A DNA stretch of 64,000 bases from JAUIAI01 sp045106815 (GCA_045106815.1 JBGCFG010000043.1:50221-114220), one strand, 5' to 3'; shown: positions 45,376 through 54,808, counted from the first letter of the stretch. Notes: generated by a model from the sequence alone, not told the origin. Program-made: numbers and translations.

Positions 45376-46578
45376 TTATTTCATCTTGCAGTCAGCTGCA
45401 TAGGGGTCCTGGTGGTTCTCGTAGACGGTTTTGACCGTCTTGGTCGTCCAGGTGCCGTCAGCGTCTGCAACCACTTCACGCAGATAGAAATTCTGCACCG
45501 GGAAGTGATTGTTACCCAGCTTGAACGGGCCACGGACCGAATCGAACTTGGCAGCCTTTAATGCCGCGCGAACGTCTTCCTTCTTGCTGACGTCACCGCC
45601 CACAGCATCGACCGCGCTGTTGATCAGCATAATCGCATCATAGGTCTGAGCAGCATAGAACGATGGGTAGGTACCGTTCTTGGCTTTGAAGTCAGTAACA
45701 AACTTCTTGTTTGCTGCATTGTCAAGATCAGGCGACCAGGCCTGGGTGAACTGCGAACCCATTACGCCGGCCATGTTGGCCTTTTGCAATCGGGGTAGTG
45801 ACAGTGCGTCTACCGTGAACACGCTATACAGCGGCAGTTTGTCTTGCAAGCCGGCTTGCTGATACTGCTGAATAATCGCACCGCCTGCTTTGCCCGGATA
45901 AAACACCCATAAGCCCTGCGCGCCTGAGGCTTTGGCCTTGGCCAGTTCAGCAGAGAAATCAAGCTGGGCGTCTTTGCCCCACTTGGTCATGTCTTTGCCA
46001 ACGATCTTGCCCTTGAAAGTGCGCTCAACACCCGAGACCATGTTCTTGCCGGCCGCGTAGTTGGGGGCCATGACGTAAATCGACTCGACGCCCTTCTGAT
46101 TGAGCACTTCGCCCATGGCCATTGGGGTCTGATCGTTCTGCCATGAGGTGGAGAAGAAGTTCGGATCGCAACCCTTGCCTGCCAACTGCGACGGACCAGC
46201 GTTGGCGCTCACCAGAAACTTGTCTGCCTTTAACGCCGAGCGGCTTGACGCCAGCAACACGTGCGACCAGATGAAGCCCGTGACAAAGTCAACATCATCC
46301 TGCTTGACCAGCTTGTCAGTTACCTGCTTGCCTGTCTCAGGCTTGAAGCCATCATCTTCAAACAGGATGCGTGCCGGCTTGCCGCCCATGGTATTACCCA
46401 GGTGCTCCATGGCCAGTTCGGCTGCGGCCTTCATGTCGTTGCCAATGACTGCAGCGGGTGTGGTGAGCGTGGTGACGAAGCCGATCTTGACTTCGTCCGC
46501 GGCTTGCGCAGGCGCAATGGCGAGGCTGCTCAGTGCCACACCTACAGCAGCCGCTGAAGCGGCGTGTTTGAAATTCAT
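45376..46578 (-). CDS. periplasmic substrate-binding protein of the Liv-type ABC transporter
   Basis: This 400-residue protein has a Sec signal peptide ending IAPAQA, with cleavage before ADEVKIGF. The mature part is a type I periplasmic binding fold (Peripla_BP_6), with features such as KIGFVTTLTTPAAVIGNDM, PARILFEDDGFKPE, and YAAQTYDAIMLINSAVDAVGG. I chose the ATG at 46578 because GGGAG lies seven bases upstream and the signal peptide starts there; a longer frame from 46755 would bury the signal. Family members bind amino acids, amides, or aromatic acids such as 4-hydroxybenzoate or benzoate. The linked ring-cleavage genes favour an aromatic acid, which is inference. The 209 bases upstream probably hold the operon promoter. 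Confidence 0.92.
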   Translation of the reverse strand: MNFKHAASAAAVGVALSSLAIAPAQAADEVKIGFVTTLTTPAAVIGNDMKAAAELAMEHLGNTMGGKPARILFEDDGFKPETGKQVTDKLVKQDDVDFVTGFIWSHVLLASSRSALKADKFLVSANAGPSQLAGKGCDPNFFSTSWQNDQTPMAMGEVLNQKGVESIYVMAPNYAAGKNMVSGVERTFKGKIVGKDMTKWGKDAQLDFSAELAKAKASGAQGLWVFYPGKAGGAIIQQYQQAGLQDKLPLYSVFTVDALSLPRLQKANMAGVMGSQFTQAWSPDLDNAANKKFVTDFKAKNGTYPSFYAAQTYDAIMLINSAVDAVGGDVSKKEDVRAALKAAKFDSVRGPFKLGNNHFPVQNFYLREVVADADGTWTTKTVKTVYENHQDPYAADCKMK

Positions 46579-46787
46579 GTTATCTCCCTGTTTGTCGCCA
46601 TATGGCGTGTCAGTGTCTCTGCGGGTCATTAGCCAATCCCGCTTGGGCTTGATCTTAGCGCAGCACGCGGGCTGCCACCGGCTTTGCGAGGCTACCCGGA
46701 CGGTTAACGACCTAATCGGGCCTGAGATGACCAAAAGATGTGAAAAAGTGCACATTTTTTGCGTCCATGAGCCCCGTCATTTGTCGG

Positions 46788-47945
46788 TCAGGACTTCTCC
46801 CTGGGTGTCACCGCGAGTACCAGACCAGCGCCTACGAGCCCCCAAAACGCCGAGCCCACGCCAAACAAGCTCATCCCCGAGCCCGTGATCAGAAAGGTCA
46901 TCAGCGCGGCATCGCGGTGCCGCCCGGGTTTCATCGCAGTCTCGAGCCCGACCAGAATCGGCCCAAGCAACGCCAGGCCCGCCAGCGCGAGAACCAACTC
47001 GGTGGGCAAGGCAGCAAAAATCCCTGCCACCGAAGCGCCCAGCAAACCGACTCCTATCGAACAGGCGCCGTAGATAAGCGCGGCGATATAACGGCGATCT
47101 CTATTCGGATGGACATGATCGCCACTGCAGATTGCCGCAATGATCGCTGACAGATTCACCGCAAAACCACCAAATGGCGCAAATATCAAAGTCGCGATAC
47201 CGGTGCCGGTGATGAGCGGCGAAATTGGCGCCGGGTAGCCAGAGGCCCGAATCACGGCAACGCCAGGAATGTTTTGCGATGCCATCGTGACAATAAACAG
47301 CGGCAAGGCCAGGCTGATGGCAGCCGTCCACGAAAACTCTGGCATCACGAAAGCGGGTCTGACGAGTTCAAGCGGCACTTGCTCAAGGCCCAGCGTGTTT
47401 TGCCACCACGCGACTAGCAAGCCGACGGTGAGTACGAGCACAACGCTATAGCGAGGCAGAAAACGGCGTCCAAGCAAAAACGCGAGAAACATCGCAAGCA
47501 CCAGCTCAAAGCGCACCTGCATCGAAGTAAACACGCCAAACCCGAATGACACCAACACGCCAGCCAGCAAAGCGCCTGCAATCGCCTCGGGCACTTTATT
47601 CATCGCACGCTCAAACCAACCGGTCACGCCGACCAGAATCATCGCAAGTGCAGACAACACAAATGCGCCAATTGCCTCCGGTAGCCCCACCGCCACGGAC
47701 GAACTGGCGAGCAACGCCGCGCCAGGGGTAGACCACGCAATAATGATCGGCATGCGATAGCGCAGTGACAGGACAATCGTCAGCAAGCCCATGGCGGTTG
47801 CGCAAGCCCAGATCCATGAGGCGGTCTGCGATGGCGAAGCGCCCAGCGTCTCAGCCGCCTTAAAAATCAGGACAGCCGAACTTGCAAACCCAATGATCGT
47901 TGCAGACAAACCCGCAGCCGTTAGCGATGCAGCATTTGCAAACAT
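46788..47945 (-). CDS. benE: BenE family benzoate/H+ symporter
   Basis: This 385-residue inner-membrane protein has about 12 hydrophobic segments. The sequence IIIAWSTPGAALLASS, the segment VTMASQNIPGVAVIRASGY, and TLIFAPFGGFAVNLSAIIAAICSG are characteristic of BenE, which imports benzoate with protons in Acinetobacter and relatives. The presence of BenE beside a gentisate-type dioxygenase and a Liv-type importer supports an aromatic-acid uptake cluster. The actual substrate may be benzoate, a hydroxybenzoate or another carboxylate. It follows the VOC gene by 37 bases and is probably co-transcribed with it. Confidence 0.9.
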   Translation of the reverse strand: MFANAASLTAAGLSATIIGFASSAVLIFKAAETLGASPSQTASWIWACATAMGLLTIVLSLRYRMPIIIAWSTPGAALLASSSVAVGLPEAIGAFVLSALAMILVGVTGWFERAMNKVPEAIAGALLAGVLVSFGFGVFTSMQVRFELVLAMFLAFLLGRRFLPRYSVVLVLTVGLLVAWWQNTLGLEQVPLELVRPAFVMPEFSWTAAISLALPLFIVTMASQNIPGVAVIRASGYPAPISPLITGTGIATLIFAPFGGFAVNLSAIIAAICSGDHVHPNRDRRYIAALIYGACSIGVGLLGASVAGIFAALPTELVLALAGLALLGPILVGLETAMKPGRHRDAALMTFLITGSGMSLFGVGSAFWGLVGAGLVLAVTPREKS

Positions 47946-47982
47946 GTTGCGACCAGTCGTTCCTGAACGTTCTTAGTCAGAC

Positions 47983-48408
47983 CTAGCGGGCAACATACTC
48001 AGCCACCTCAACCAGGTTGCGATCAGGGTCCCGAAAGTAGACCGATTTGATCGGCCCCATTGCGCCGCGTCGATCGACCGGACCGGCCTCGATTTCGACA
48101 TTCTCGCGCGCGAGGTGTTCAACCACCTCGCTCAAAGGCACGCTGGCAATGAGACAGAAGTCACCCGAGCCACGGGTAGGCACTGCCGCCTTGGTTGGCG
48201 TTTCGGTGGCCGCGTCCTGCAAGTTGATTTTGACCTGCCCAAACCGGAGCGCATGCCGGGGTTGGCCTTCAGGCCCGGTAAAAAACTCTGGCTCAAAACC
48301 GAGTACCCGCTGATAAAACCGCGTTGACACCTCAATATCTGCAACTGTCAGGACAAGGTGATCAATTCGGTCAGCAATGAGCTGGCCGCCTGCGGAATCG
48401 GGATTCAT
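47983..48408 (-). CDS. VOC family protein (glyoxalase-like)
   Basis: This 141-residue protein has the paired beta-alpha-beta-beta-beta modules of the vicinal oxygen chelate fold: DHLVLTVADIEVSTRFYQRVLGF at the start and KSVYFRDPDRNLVEVAEY at the end. His (in DHLVL) and Glu (in LVEVAEY) occupy the usual metal-ligand positions. Small VOC proteins include glyoxalases, resistance proteins and extradiol dioxygenases. The length suggests a single-domain enzyme and not a classical two-domain extradiol dioxygenase. It lies between a molybdenum hydroxylase gene and benE, so it may act on an aromatic intermediate, but nothing specific shows this. Confidence 0.85.
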   Translation of the reverse strand: MNPDSAGGQLIADRIDHLVLTVADIEVSTRFYQRVLGFEPEFFTGPEGQPRHALRFGQVKINLQDAATETPTKAAVPTRGSGDFCLIASVPLSEVVEHLARENVEIEAGPVDRRGAMGPIKSVYFRDPDRNLVEVAEYVAR

Positions 48409-48453
48409 GAATAGAGCCTGTTAGATAAGTGATGAAAAAATGGCGGCCTGAAA

Positions 48454-50730
48454 TTAGGTAATCCTAAGCGGTAGCCGCCGTTGCCGAATCGCAGTTAGTC
48501 TGAATAGTGCATTTGCAACCGCTGCTGCAATTGGCGGCAGCCCAGGTTCCCCAACACCCCGGGGTGGGCGCTTGCTTTGGACAATATGAGTACTCACCCG
48601 CGGACTTTGCTCAAGCGTCAACAATTGATAGTCTGGAAAGTTCTTTTGTTGAACTTGTCCATCTGCTATGTCAATCTGACCATACAGGGCTGCCGTTAAG
48701 CCAAACACAACCCCACTCTCCATTTGCTGCTTCACGATGTCAGGGTTTACCGCCAGCCCACAGTCAATGGCGCAGGTGACTTCATGCACGCGCACCTGCC
48801 CCTCCACGATCGAAACTTCAGCTACCTGGGCGACAATTGATCCGAACGATTCATGCATCGCCACGCCTCGGGCTCTGCCCACCGGTAAAGGCTCATCCCA
48901 GCCCGCTTTTTCGGCGGCCAATTTCACTACGGCCGCATGGCGTGGCGCACCCTCAAGCAAAGACAGCCGAAAAGCCACAGGATCTTGCGCAAGCGCGTCG
49001 GCGACTTCATCGACAAAAGACTCCATGATGAAGCCAGACATGGAGTGACCCACCGCGCGCCAGAAACCCACCGGAATGCCAAGCGAAGTACTCACATGGC
49101 TCATAGATTGATTCGGTACACCGTAGGCCTGATCAAACAAGCCTTCTGCCGTTGTCTTGTCCGGCCCGCCACCGGGAATCGGTAAGGAGCGGTCCATCCA
49201 ACTCGCGATCACTGAATCGCCAGCAGACACGATCTTGAATGCCTCCCATTTCCCCTCGTCGCTCACCCCGGCTTGTAAACGAACCACCTGGGCGGGGCGA
49301 TAGAAATCGTGGGTCATGTCTTGCTCGCGCGGCCAGACCGTCTGGACTGGCACACCAGGCATTGCCATAGCGACAACCGCCGCCATCGCGACAAAATCTG
49401 TTTCGAGGCGCCGACCAAAGCCACCGCCAAGCAAGGTCGTATGCAACTTCACCTGCTCTGAATCAAGACCAGCCGCCTTGGCAGCGGCCATCGCAGCTAA
49501 TCCAGGCACTTGCGTGGGTGCCCAAACCTGCAACACACCATCCTGATACCAGGCAGTCGCATTCATGGGCTCAAGCGTTGCATGAGCCAGATGCGGCATC
49601 TGATAATTCACATCGATCTTGTTAGGTGCCGCTGCGAGCGCCGTCTCCACATCGCCAAGTGAGTAGAAACTAAAGCCGTCCTCGTCGCGCAATGCCTGAT
49701 CAAGTTCGCTCATTACCGACCGGGTCGAGACACCCGCATTCTCACCGGCCCGCCACTTTGGCTTAGCGGCGAGGGTGGCCTGGGTAGCCGTCCAGGTGTT
49801 ATTTGCGATCACGGCAAAGCCGCCGCTGGTGCCTACGAGCGAAGGGAATGTCACGACTTTGTCGACACCTGCTCGCTTGCTTAGTTCGTCGACATCAACT
49901 GACTCGAGCTCGCCGCCCAGCGTCGGACAAAGCATCACAGAGGCAAACTTCATGTTTGGCAGACGAACATCAATGCCAAAACGAGCGGTGCCATCAACTT
50001 TGGGCGGTATGTCTACGCGATTAACTGGCTGACCAATCAGGCGCCACTGCGTAGCTGGCTTGGGAGAAATGTCTTGCGCCGGTTCAAGCAAAGCAGCGGC
50101 CTCGATCAGCTCGCCGTAATGCGCACTTTCACCCTTGGGCGAAACCACCCGGCCGTTCTCAGTGAGTAGTTGCTCGACGGGCACACCAAAACGCTCGGCC
50201 CCTGCCGCGAGCAACGCACTACGCGCACTCGCACCAGCCAGTCGAACCACCTCCCAGGCATCGGCCATCGTGCTCGAACCGCCGGTCGCGTTGACGCCCA
50301 ACTCACGCGCGACTTTAGACACAATCCATTCCGCCCCGCGAATCGTCAATGAGGGCTCTTCTGATTCTTTGTCGAGTGGGTGAAACGGCAGCCCCTCTAC
50401 GAGCATCGCAACATTGCCGTAAATCGCCTCGTTCGGCGCTTGCTCCAACAAAATGTTGTCCAGCGCTAAATCAAGTTCTTCGGCCAGTAAAGTGGTTAGT
50501 CCGGTATGAGCACCCTGCCCCATCTCTGAGCGGGGCATGATGAGCACGGCGCGACCATCGGCTTGAATCCTCACCCATCCATTGAGCGCAACGGCATCAT
50601 CAACAACCGGGAGATCATCGGGCGATCCGAGGCGGCTTCGAGGCGGGAGCACACCCCAGCCAACAATGAGTGCAGCCGACACACCACCCAGCACCGCTGC
50701 GGAGCGTAGCAAAAACCGCCGACGACTCAT
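48454..50730 (-). CDS. molybdenum hydroxylase large subunit (isoquinoline 1-oxidoreductase beta type)
   Basis: This 758-residue protein begins with a twin-arginine-type signal (MSRRRFLLRSAAVLGGVSAALIVGWG), so the enzyme is probably exported folded to the periplasm. The body matches the xanthine-oxidase-superfamily molybdopterin cytosine dinucleotide subunit of the IorB type, with GWVRIQADGRAVLIMPRSEMGQGAHTGL, the LLGGGFGRRLETDFVA loop, and a C-terminal VGEPGLPPIAAAVANALFR containing the conserved Glu. Partners of this kind oxidise N-heterocycles or aldehydes. The start overlaps the stop of the iron-sulfur subunit gene (ATGA). A separate FAD subunit is absent, as is normal for IorAB. Substrate unknown. 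Confidence 0.9.
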   Translation of the reverse strand: MSRRRFLLRSAAVLGGVSAALIVGWGVLPPRSRLGSPDDLPVVDDAVALNGWVRIQADGRAVLIMPRSEMGQGAHTGLTTLLAEELDLALDNILLEQAPNEAIYGNVAMLVEGLPFHPLDKESEEPSLTIRGAEWIVSKVARELGVNATGGSSTMADAWEVVRLAGASARSALLAAGAERFGVPVEQLLTENGRVVSPKGESAHYGELIEAAALLEPAQDISPKPATQWRLIGQPVNRVDIPPKVDGTARFGIDVRLPNMKFASVMLCPTLGGELESVDVDELSKRAGVDKVVTFPSLVGTSGGFAVIANNTWTATQATLAAKPKWRAGENAGVSTRSVMSELDQALRDEDGFSFYSLGDVETALAAAPNKIDVNYQMPHLAHATLEPMNATAWYQDGVLQVWAPTQVPGLAAMAAAKAAGLDSEQVKLHTTLLGGGFGRRLETDFVAMAAVVAMAMPGVPVQTVWPREQDMTHDFYRPAQVVRLQAGVSDEGKWEAFKIVSAGDSVIASWMDRSLPIPGGGPDKTTAEGLFDQAYGVPNQSMSHVSTSLGIPVGFWRAVGHSMSGFIMESFVDEVADALAQDPVAFRLSLLEGAPRHAAVVKLAAEKAGWDEPLPVGRARGVAMHESFGSIVAQVAEVSIVEGQVRVHEVTCAIDCGLAVNPDIVKQQMESGVVFGLTAALYGQIDIADGQVQQKNFPDYQLLTLEQSPRVSTHIVQSKRPPRGVGEPGLPPIAAAVANALFRLTAIRQRRLPLRIT

Positions 50731-51233
50731 GCCGATCGCTCAGCGAGTTTGCCAGCCGCCCGATGAATTGCCCGGCGAATTCGCTGATACGTGCCGCAGC
50801 GACAAAGGTTTGTCATTGCCTGCTCAATTTGCTCGTTAGAGGGTGCCGGTGTGGCTGAAAGGAGTGCAGTGGCCGCCATCAGCATCCCAGATTGGCAATA
50901 GCCGCACTGCGGCACTTGCTCTTGAATCCACGCTGCCTGCAGTTGCTGCAACACAATCTGCTGGTCAGCGGCAGCAGCCTCGGTCGGCGCAGGTGTGGCC
51001 TGCTGGCCTAGTTCGATGGTGGCGAGTTTGCGGCCCTGCACTGCACCCGCCGGCAAAACGCAAGATCGAATCGCCTGACCGTCTAGAAGCACGGTACACG
51101 CGCCGCAAGCTGCTACCCCGCATCCGAATTTTGTGCCGGTCGCATTGAGTTCATCCCGCAATGCCCAGAGAACCGGCATGGCAGGATCCACGTCGATTTG
51201 CTCATCACTGCCATTGAGCTGAAAGGAAATCAA
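50727..51233 (-). CDS. molybdenum hydroxylase iron-sulfur subunit (isoquinoline 1-oxidoreductase alpha type)
   Basis: This 168-residue protein has two 2Fe-2S sites. The plant-ferredoxin-type site is CGVAACGACTV plus the later Cys in RSCVLP, and the second site is CGYCQSG plus NLCRCGTYQRIRRAI. This is the usual small subunit of xanthine-oxidase-type enzymes, passing electrons from the molybdenum subunit to an external acceptor such as a cytochrome. No signal peptide is present; it probably travels through the Tat system with its partner. The start is TTG at 51233, three bases after the dxs stop codon, so it seems to be co-transcribed with dxs. Confidence 0.9.
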   Translation of the reverse strand: MISFQLNGSDEQIDVDPAMPVLWALRDELNATGTKFGCGVAACGACTVLLDGQAIRSCVLPAGAVQGRKLATIELGQQATPAPTEAAAADQQIVLQQLQAAWIQEQVPQCGYCQSGMLMAATALLSATPAPSNEQIEQAMTNLCRCGTYQRIRRAIHRAAGKLAERSA

Positions 51234-51236
51234 TTG

Positions 51237-53228
51237 CTAAGCCCGGCGAGAGACTAAGCGGGGAGTGCCGTCGCTGGACAAGAGGTCAGAGAAACGCTGC
51301 TCAATTGACTGTTGAATGCCGGCCGCGTCCAGGCCCACCATTGCCAACAGTTTCTTCTGATCGCCATGATCAATGTTCTCGTCTGGCAATCCGAGTTGCA
51401 ATACCGGGCGGCTGATGCCATCGGCATTGAGTGCTTCTACGACCGCACTACCTGCACCGCCCATCACGACATGCTCTTCCACCGTCACGAACGCGTCATG
51501 TGTTTTGGCCAACTCACTGAGCAAACCATGATCAATCGGTTTCACAAAGCGCATGTTCACGACCGTTGCACCCAAGGCTTGTCCGACTTCTTCAGCTGGA
51601 GCCACCATGGTGCCAAACGCCAGAATGGCAAGCCGCTTACCTTCAAGAAGGACTTCGCCCTTACCCCATGGCAGCGCGACCAGATCTTTCTTGGCCACAA
51701 CGCCCGTTCCCGCGCCGCGGGGGTAGCGCACGGCCGTTGGTCCATCATGCTGGAACGCGGTGTACAGCATCTGACGGCATTCATTTTCGTTGCTTGGCGC
51801 AAGCACAGCCATATTGGGCAGGCAACGCAAAAATGCAAAGTCATAAGCGCCAATGTGAGTCGCGCCGTCGGCTCCGACCACACCGGCGCGATCCAACGCA
51901 AACATCACCGGCAAATTCTGAAGGGCGACATCATGAATGAGTTGGTCGTAACCACGTTGCAGGAAGGTGCTGTAAATCGCTACAACGGGCTTTAATCCCT
52001 CGCAGGCGATACCGGCGGCAAAGGTGACGGCATGCTGCTCAGCAATGCCGACATCAAAATAGCGCTTGGGAAAGCGCCGTTCAAACTCAACCAGCCCGGA
52101 CCCTTCACGCATCGCCGGTGTAATACCCACCAGACGATCATCCAGTGCCGCCATATCGCAGATCCAGTCAGAAAACACCTTGGTATAGGTAGGTTTGCTG
52201 GGTGCGGTGGATTTAACCAGGCCCTGAGCAGGATCGAATTTGCCCGGACCGTGATAGGCCACGGGGTCGTCTTCGGCTCTCGAATAGCCGTGCCCTTTAC
52301 GCGTGACAATGTGCAGGAATTGCGGGCCACGCAGTTCGCGAAGGTTCTGCAGCGTGGGCACGAGCATCTCAAGATCATGCCCGTCAATGGGACCAACGTA
52401 ATTGAAACCGAACTCTTCAAACATGGTGCCCGGCGCCACCATACCCTTGGCATGCTCTTCAAGCTTTCGCGCCAGTTCAAACACCGGCGGCACATGGGAA
52501 AGCACCGCCCGACCGACATCTTTGACCTGCGTGTAGAGTTTGCCTGACAGCAAACGGGCCAGGTAATTGTTCAGTGCACCGACGGCCGGTGAAATCGACA
52601 TGTCGTTGTCGTTCAGGATGACCAGGAGATCAATTTCTTCGGTAACACCGGCGTTATTCATCGCTTCAAAAGCCATGCCAGCGCTCATCGCGCCATCACC
52701 AATAACCGCTACGTGCCGGCGCCGACCCACTCCTTCGTTTTCGCCCTTGTTGCGAGACGCAACCGCCATGCCTAGTGCAGCCGAAATCGACGTTGACGAA
52801 TGAGCCGTCCCGAACGTGTCGTATTCGGACTCTGCCCGACGAGGGAACCCACTAATACCCCCAAACTGCCTGAGCGAGTCCATCTGATCTCGGCGACCCG
52901 TCAGGATTTTGTGGGCATAACTTTGATGCCCCACATCCCAGACAATACGGTCGCGCGGCGTGTCAAAGACATGATGCAGCGCAATGCTCAACTCGACGGT
53001 CCCAAGATTGCTCGACAAATGGCCGCCAGTCTTGGAGACTGAATCAAGCACGAAAGTGCGCAACTCTTCAGCGAGTGCTGGCAGAGCTTCGCGCGGCAGG
53101 CGTCTAAGCTGAGCGGGTGACTCAATTTTATTCAATTGCCCACCCGGATAGGCGGCCGCCGATGCGCGCGTTGATTGAGCGCCGCCGGTGCCGGCCTCTT
53201 GCAAAGGTGATTGTTTCTCTTCTGACAT
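51237..53228 (-). CDS. dxs: 1-deoxy-D-xylulose-5-phosphate synthase
   Basis: This 663-residue thiamine-diphosphate enzyme condenses pyruvate and glyceraldehyde 3-phosphate in the first step of the non-mevalonate isoprenoid pathway. The TPP motif GDGAMSAGMAFEAMNNAG, the substrate-binding HVVTRKGxGY-type region (HIVTRKGHGYSRAE) and the transketolase C-terminal part (FVTVEEHVVMGGAGSAV) are clear. About 30 extra N-terminal residues, rich in Gly, Ala and Ser, precede the conserved start. It follows ispA with a gap of 79 bases, consistent with an isoprenoid gene set, and is followed after 3 bases by the molybdenum hydroxylase genes. Confidence 0.97.
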   Translation of the reverse strand: MSEEKQSPLQEAGTGGAQSTRASAAAYPGGQLNKIESPAQLRRLPREALPALAEELRTFVLDSVSKTGGHLSSNLGTVELSIALHHVFDTPRDRIVWDVGHQSYAHKILTGRRDQMDSLRQFGGISGFPRRAESEYDTFGTAHSSTSISAALGMAVASRNKGENEGVGRRRHVAVIGDGAMSAGMAFEAMNNAGVTEEIDLLVILNDNDMSISPAVGALNNYLARLLSGKLYTQVKDVGRAVLSHVPPVFELARKLEEHAKGMVAPGTMFEEFGFNYVGPIDGHDLEMLVPTLQNLRELRGPQFLHIVTRKGHGYSRAEDDPVAYHGPGKFDPAQGLVKSTAPSKPTYTKVFSDWICDMAALDDRLVGITPAMREGSGLVEFERRFPKRYFDVGIAEQHAVTFAAGIACEGLKPVVAIYSTFLQRGYDQLIHDVALQNLPVMFALDRAGVVGADGATHIGAYDFAFLRCLPNMAVLAPSNENECRQMLYTAFQHDGPTAVRYPRGAGTGVVAKKDLVALPWGKGEVLLEGKRLAILAFGTMVAPAEEVGQALGATVVNMRFVKPIDHGLLSELAKTHDAFVTVEEHVVMGGAGSAVVEALNADGISRPVLQLGLPDENIDHGDQKKLLAMVGLDAAGIQQSIEQRFSDLLSSDGTPRLVSRRA

Positions 53229-53307
53229 CCTGCCTTTCTCCTGCCCTAATCTTTCGGCCTTCTCGGTCTATTATTTAAACCGCGATGAATACTTAATGTT
53301 CTCTGTC

Positions 53308-54222
53308 TTAATGACTGCGATCAGTGATCAGCCGGGCTAGCGAACGCAACCGATCTGCGCCTGGCCCCAATCGCTCCACCGCCACCTCAGCCTCGCTACG
53401 AAGCCTGGACGCCAGTTCGCGTGCTGATTCAAGGCCCATGATCGACACAAAGGTGGGCTTGTTTTGTTCAGCGTCTTTGCCCGCTGTCTTGCCAAGGGCG
53501 GCGGTATCGCCTTCGACGTCAAGGATATCGTCCACCACCTGAAATGCCAGCCCTGTTGCGGCTGCATACGCCTGTAAGGGCTCTGGCACGTTTTCGCCAG
53601 GTCTCGCCGCAAACCAGCCCAGGCGGATCGCTGCAGTTAGCAAGGCGCCCGTCTTGCGGCGATGCATATCTTCCAACTGGTCTCGTGACATCGATTGACC
53701 CACCGCAGCCAGATCGATTGCCTGGCCGCCAGCCATACCGATTGAGCCTGCCGCCTGGCCCAACTCAGCCAGTGCCTGAGCGAGCGCAGCTGGCGGTAAC
53801 CCGCTCAGCGTCTCAAACGCCCTGGCCTGAAGGGCGTCTCCCACGAGCATCGCCGTCGCTTCATCATACTGTTTGTGGACCGTTGGCTTACCGCGGCGCA
53901 AGTCATCATTGTCCATGCAAGGTAAATCATCGTGAACTAGCGAATACGCATGAATCATTTCAACCGAGCAAGCCGCCGCGTCCAACGCGGATCGCTCATC
54001 GGCGCTCAATTCGGTCCGTTCGTAGTGGGCGAGTTCGCCGGTTGCAAATGCCAGCAAGGGTCTAATTCGCTTGCCACCGTTCATCGCGGCATAGCGCATC
54101 GCCTCATGTAGCCGCGAAGGGGCAACTGACTCAGGAGTCAGCGCTTTGTCCAGCGCGGCCTCGGCGCGCTTGACACCCGCTTCCAGCCAGGCCTCAAAGG
54201 GCACACTTGCCAATGGACTCAC
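53308..54222 (-). CDS. ispA: farnesyl (polyprenyl) diphosphate synthase
   Basis: This 304-residue enzyme elongates allylic diphosphates with isopentenyl diphosphate in the cytosol. Both aspartate-rich motifs are visible: DDLPCMDNDDLRRGKPTVH (first) and FQVVDDILDVEGD (second), with GGKRIRPLLAFATGEL near the N-terminus. Its start overlaps the xseB stop codon (ATGA). The xseB-ispA-dxs order is widely conserved in proteobacteria, which supports the short-chain (C15) assignment. Confidence 0.95.
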   Translation of the reverse strand: MSPLASVPFEAWLEAGVKRAEAALDKALTPESVAPSRLHEAMRYAAMNGGKRIRPLLAFATGELAHYERTELSADERSALDAAACSVEMIHAYSLVHDDLPCMDNDDLRRGKPTVHKQYDEATAMLVGDALQARAFETLSGLPPAALAQALAELGQAAGSIGMAGGQAIDLAAVGQSMSRDQLEDMHRRKTGALLTAAIRLGWFAARPGENVPEPLQAYAAATGLAFQVVDDILDVEGDTAALGKTAGKDAEQNKPTFVSIMGLESARELASRLRSEAEVAVERLGPGADRLRSLARLITDRSH

Positions 54223-54524
54223 GAACGGGTCTCGCCTTCATCTGAGGGGGTCGCCGGCAAAGGCTTAAGCAGCCCGCCCTCCAGCACCTTGACCTGCTCG
54301 GCCACTGCGTCAAGCGATTGACGGCAGTGAGTCACCAACAGGGCGCCTCGCTGGTAAGCCTGGAGCGAGTCCTGCAAGGACACCTCACCCTGCTCCATTT
54401 GATCGACAATCTGCTCGAGCTCGACGATGGCCTGCTCAAAGCTGACCTCATCAAGCGCGTCGGCCGAGTCCGGCGACTCAGGGGCGGTCTTTGCGGCAGT
54501 AGCCGCGCTGGCTTTTCTTGGCAT
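54219..54524 (-). CDS. xseB: exodeoxyribonuclease VII small subunit
   Basis: This protein of about 101 residues contains the XseB core SFEQAIVELEQIVDQMEQGEVSLQDSLQAYQRG, a helical hairpin that binds the large subunit XseA of the single-strand DNA exonuclease. The ATG at 54524 is preferred over a TTG five codons upstream. The N-terminal 30 residues are Ala-rich and not conserved. It is the first gene of the xseB-ispA-dxs operon, divergent from the Rieske oxygenase gene. The 284 bases between the two must hold both promoters; I see no clear -35/-10 pair there. Confidence 0.92.
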   Translation of the reverse strand: MPRKASAATAAKTAPESPDSADALDEVSFEQAIVELEQIVDQMEQGEVSLQDSLQAYQRGALLVTHCRQSLDAVAEQVKVLEGGLLKPLPATPSDEGETRS

Positions 54525-54808
54525 AGCGAGAACAGGCAAAACCCTATTCTAAGTCCAAGCACAAAGCTGTCGACAAGCTGGAGCGCCAGCCCTGTCAGGT
54601 CGTCTACCCAGAAGCAGCGGGCCGGACGGGCCGAGGGCGCTAAACGGGACAAACCAGACGAAACTGTATGAAACCAGACTGAATCAGACGATGCGCAGGG
54701 CTGTCGGTGGGCAAGGTCTCATTTGGCAGCCTGCCTCCCGCCGGGTCACAATATTGGGTGAAAACGCTGCCCATCCCCCTTCTTTAAGCAGAATCAGGAG
54801 TTTGCCCG

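Noticed and set aside
46579..46755. N-terminal extension of the ABC binding protein from an upstream ATG at 46755
   Set aside because: It would put about 59 residues before a clear Sec signal peptide. The ATG at 46578 has a good Shine-Dalgarno sequence.
54540..54808. Short coding frames in the gap between xseB and the Rieske gene
   Set aside because: The frames are extensions of antisense reading through xseB, with no homology I recognise. The stretch is better read as a divergent promoter region.
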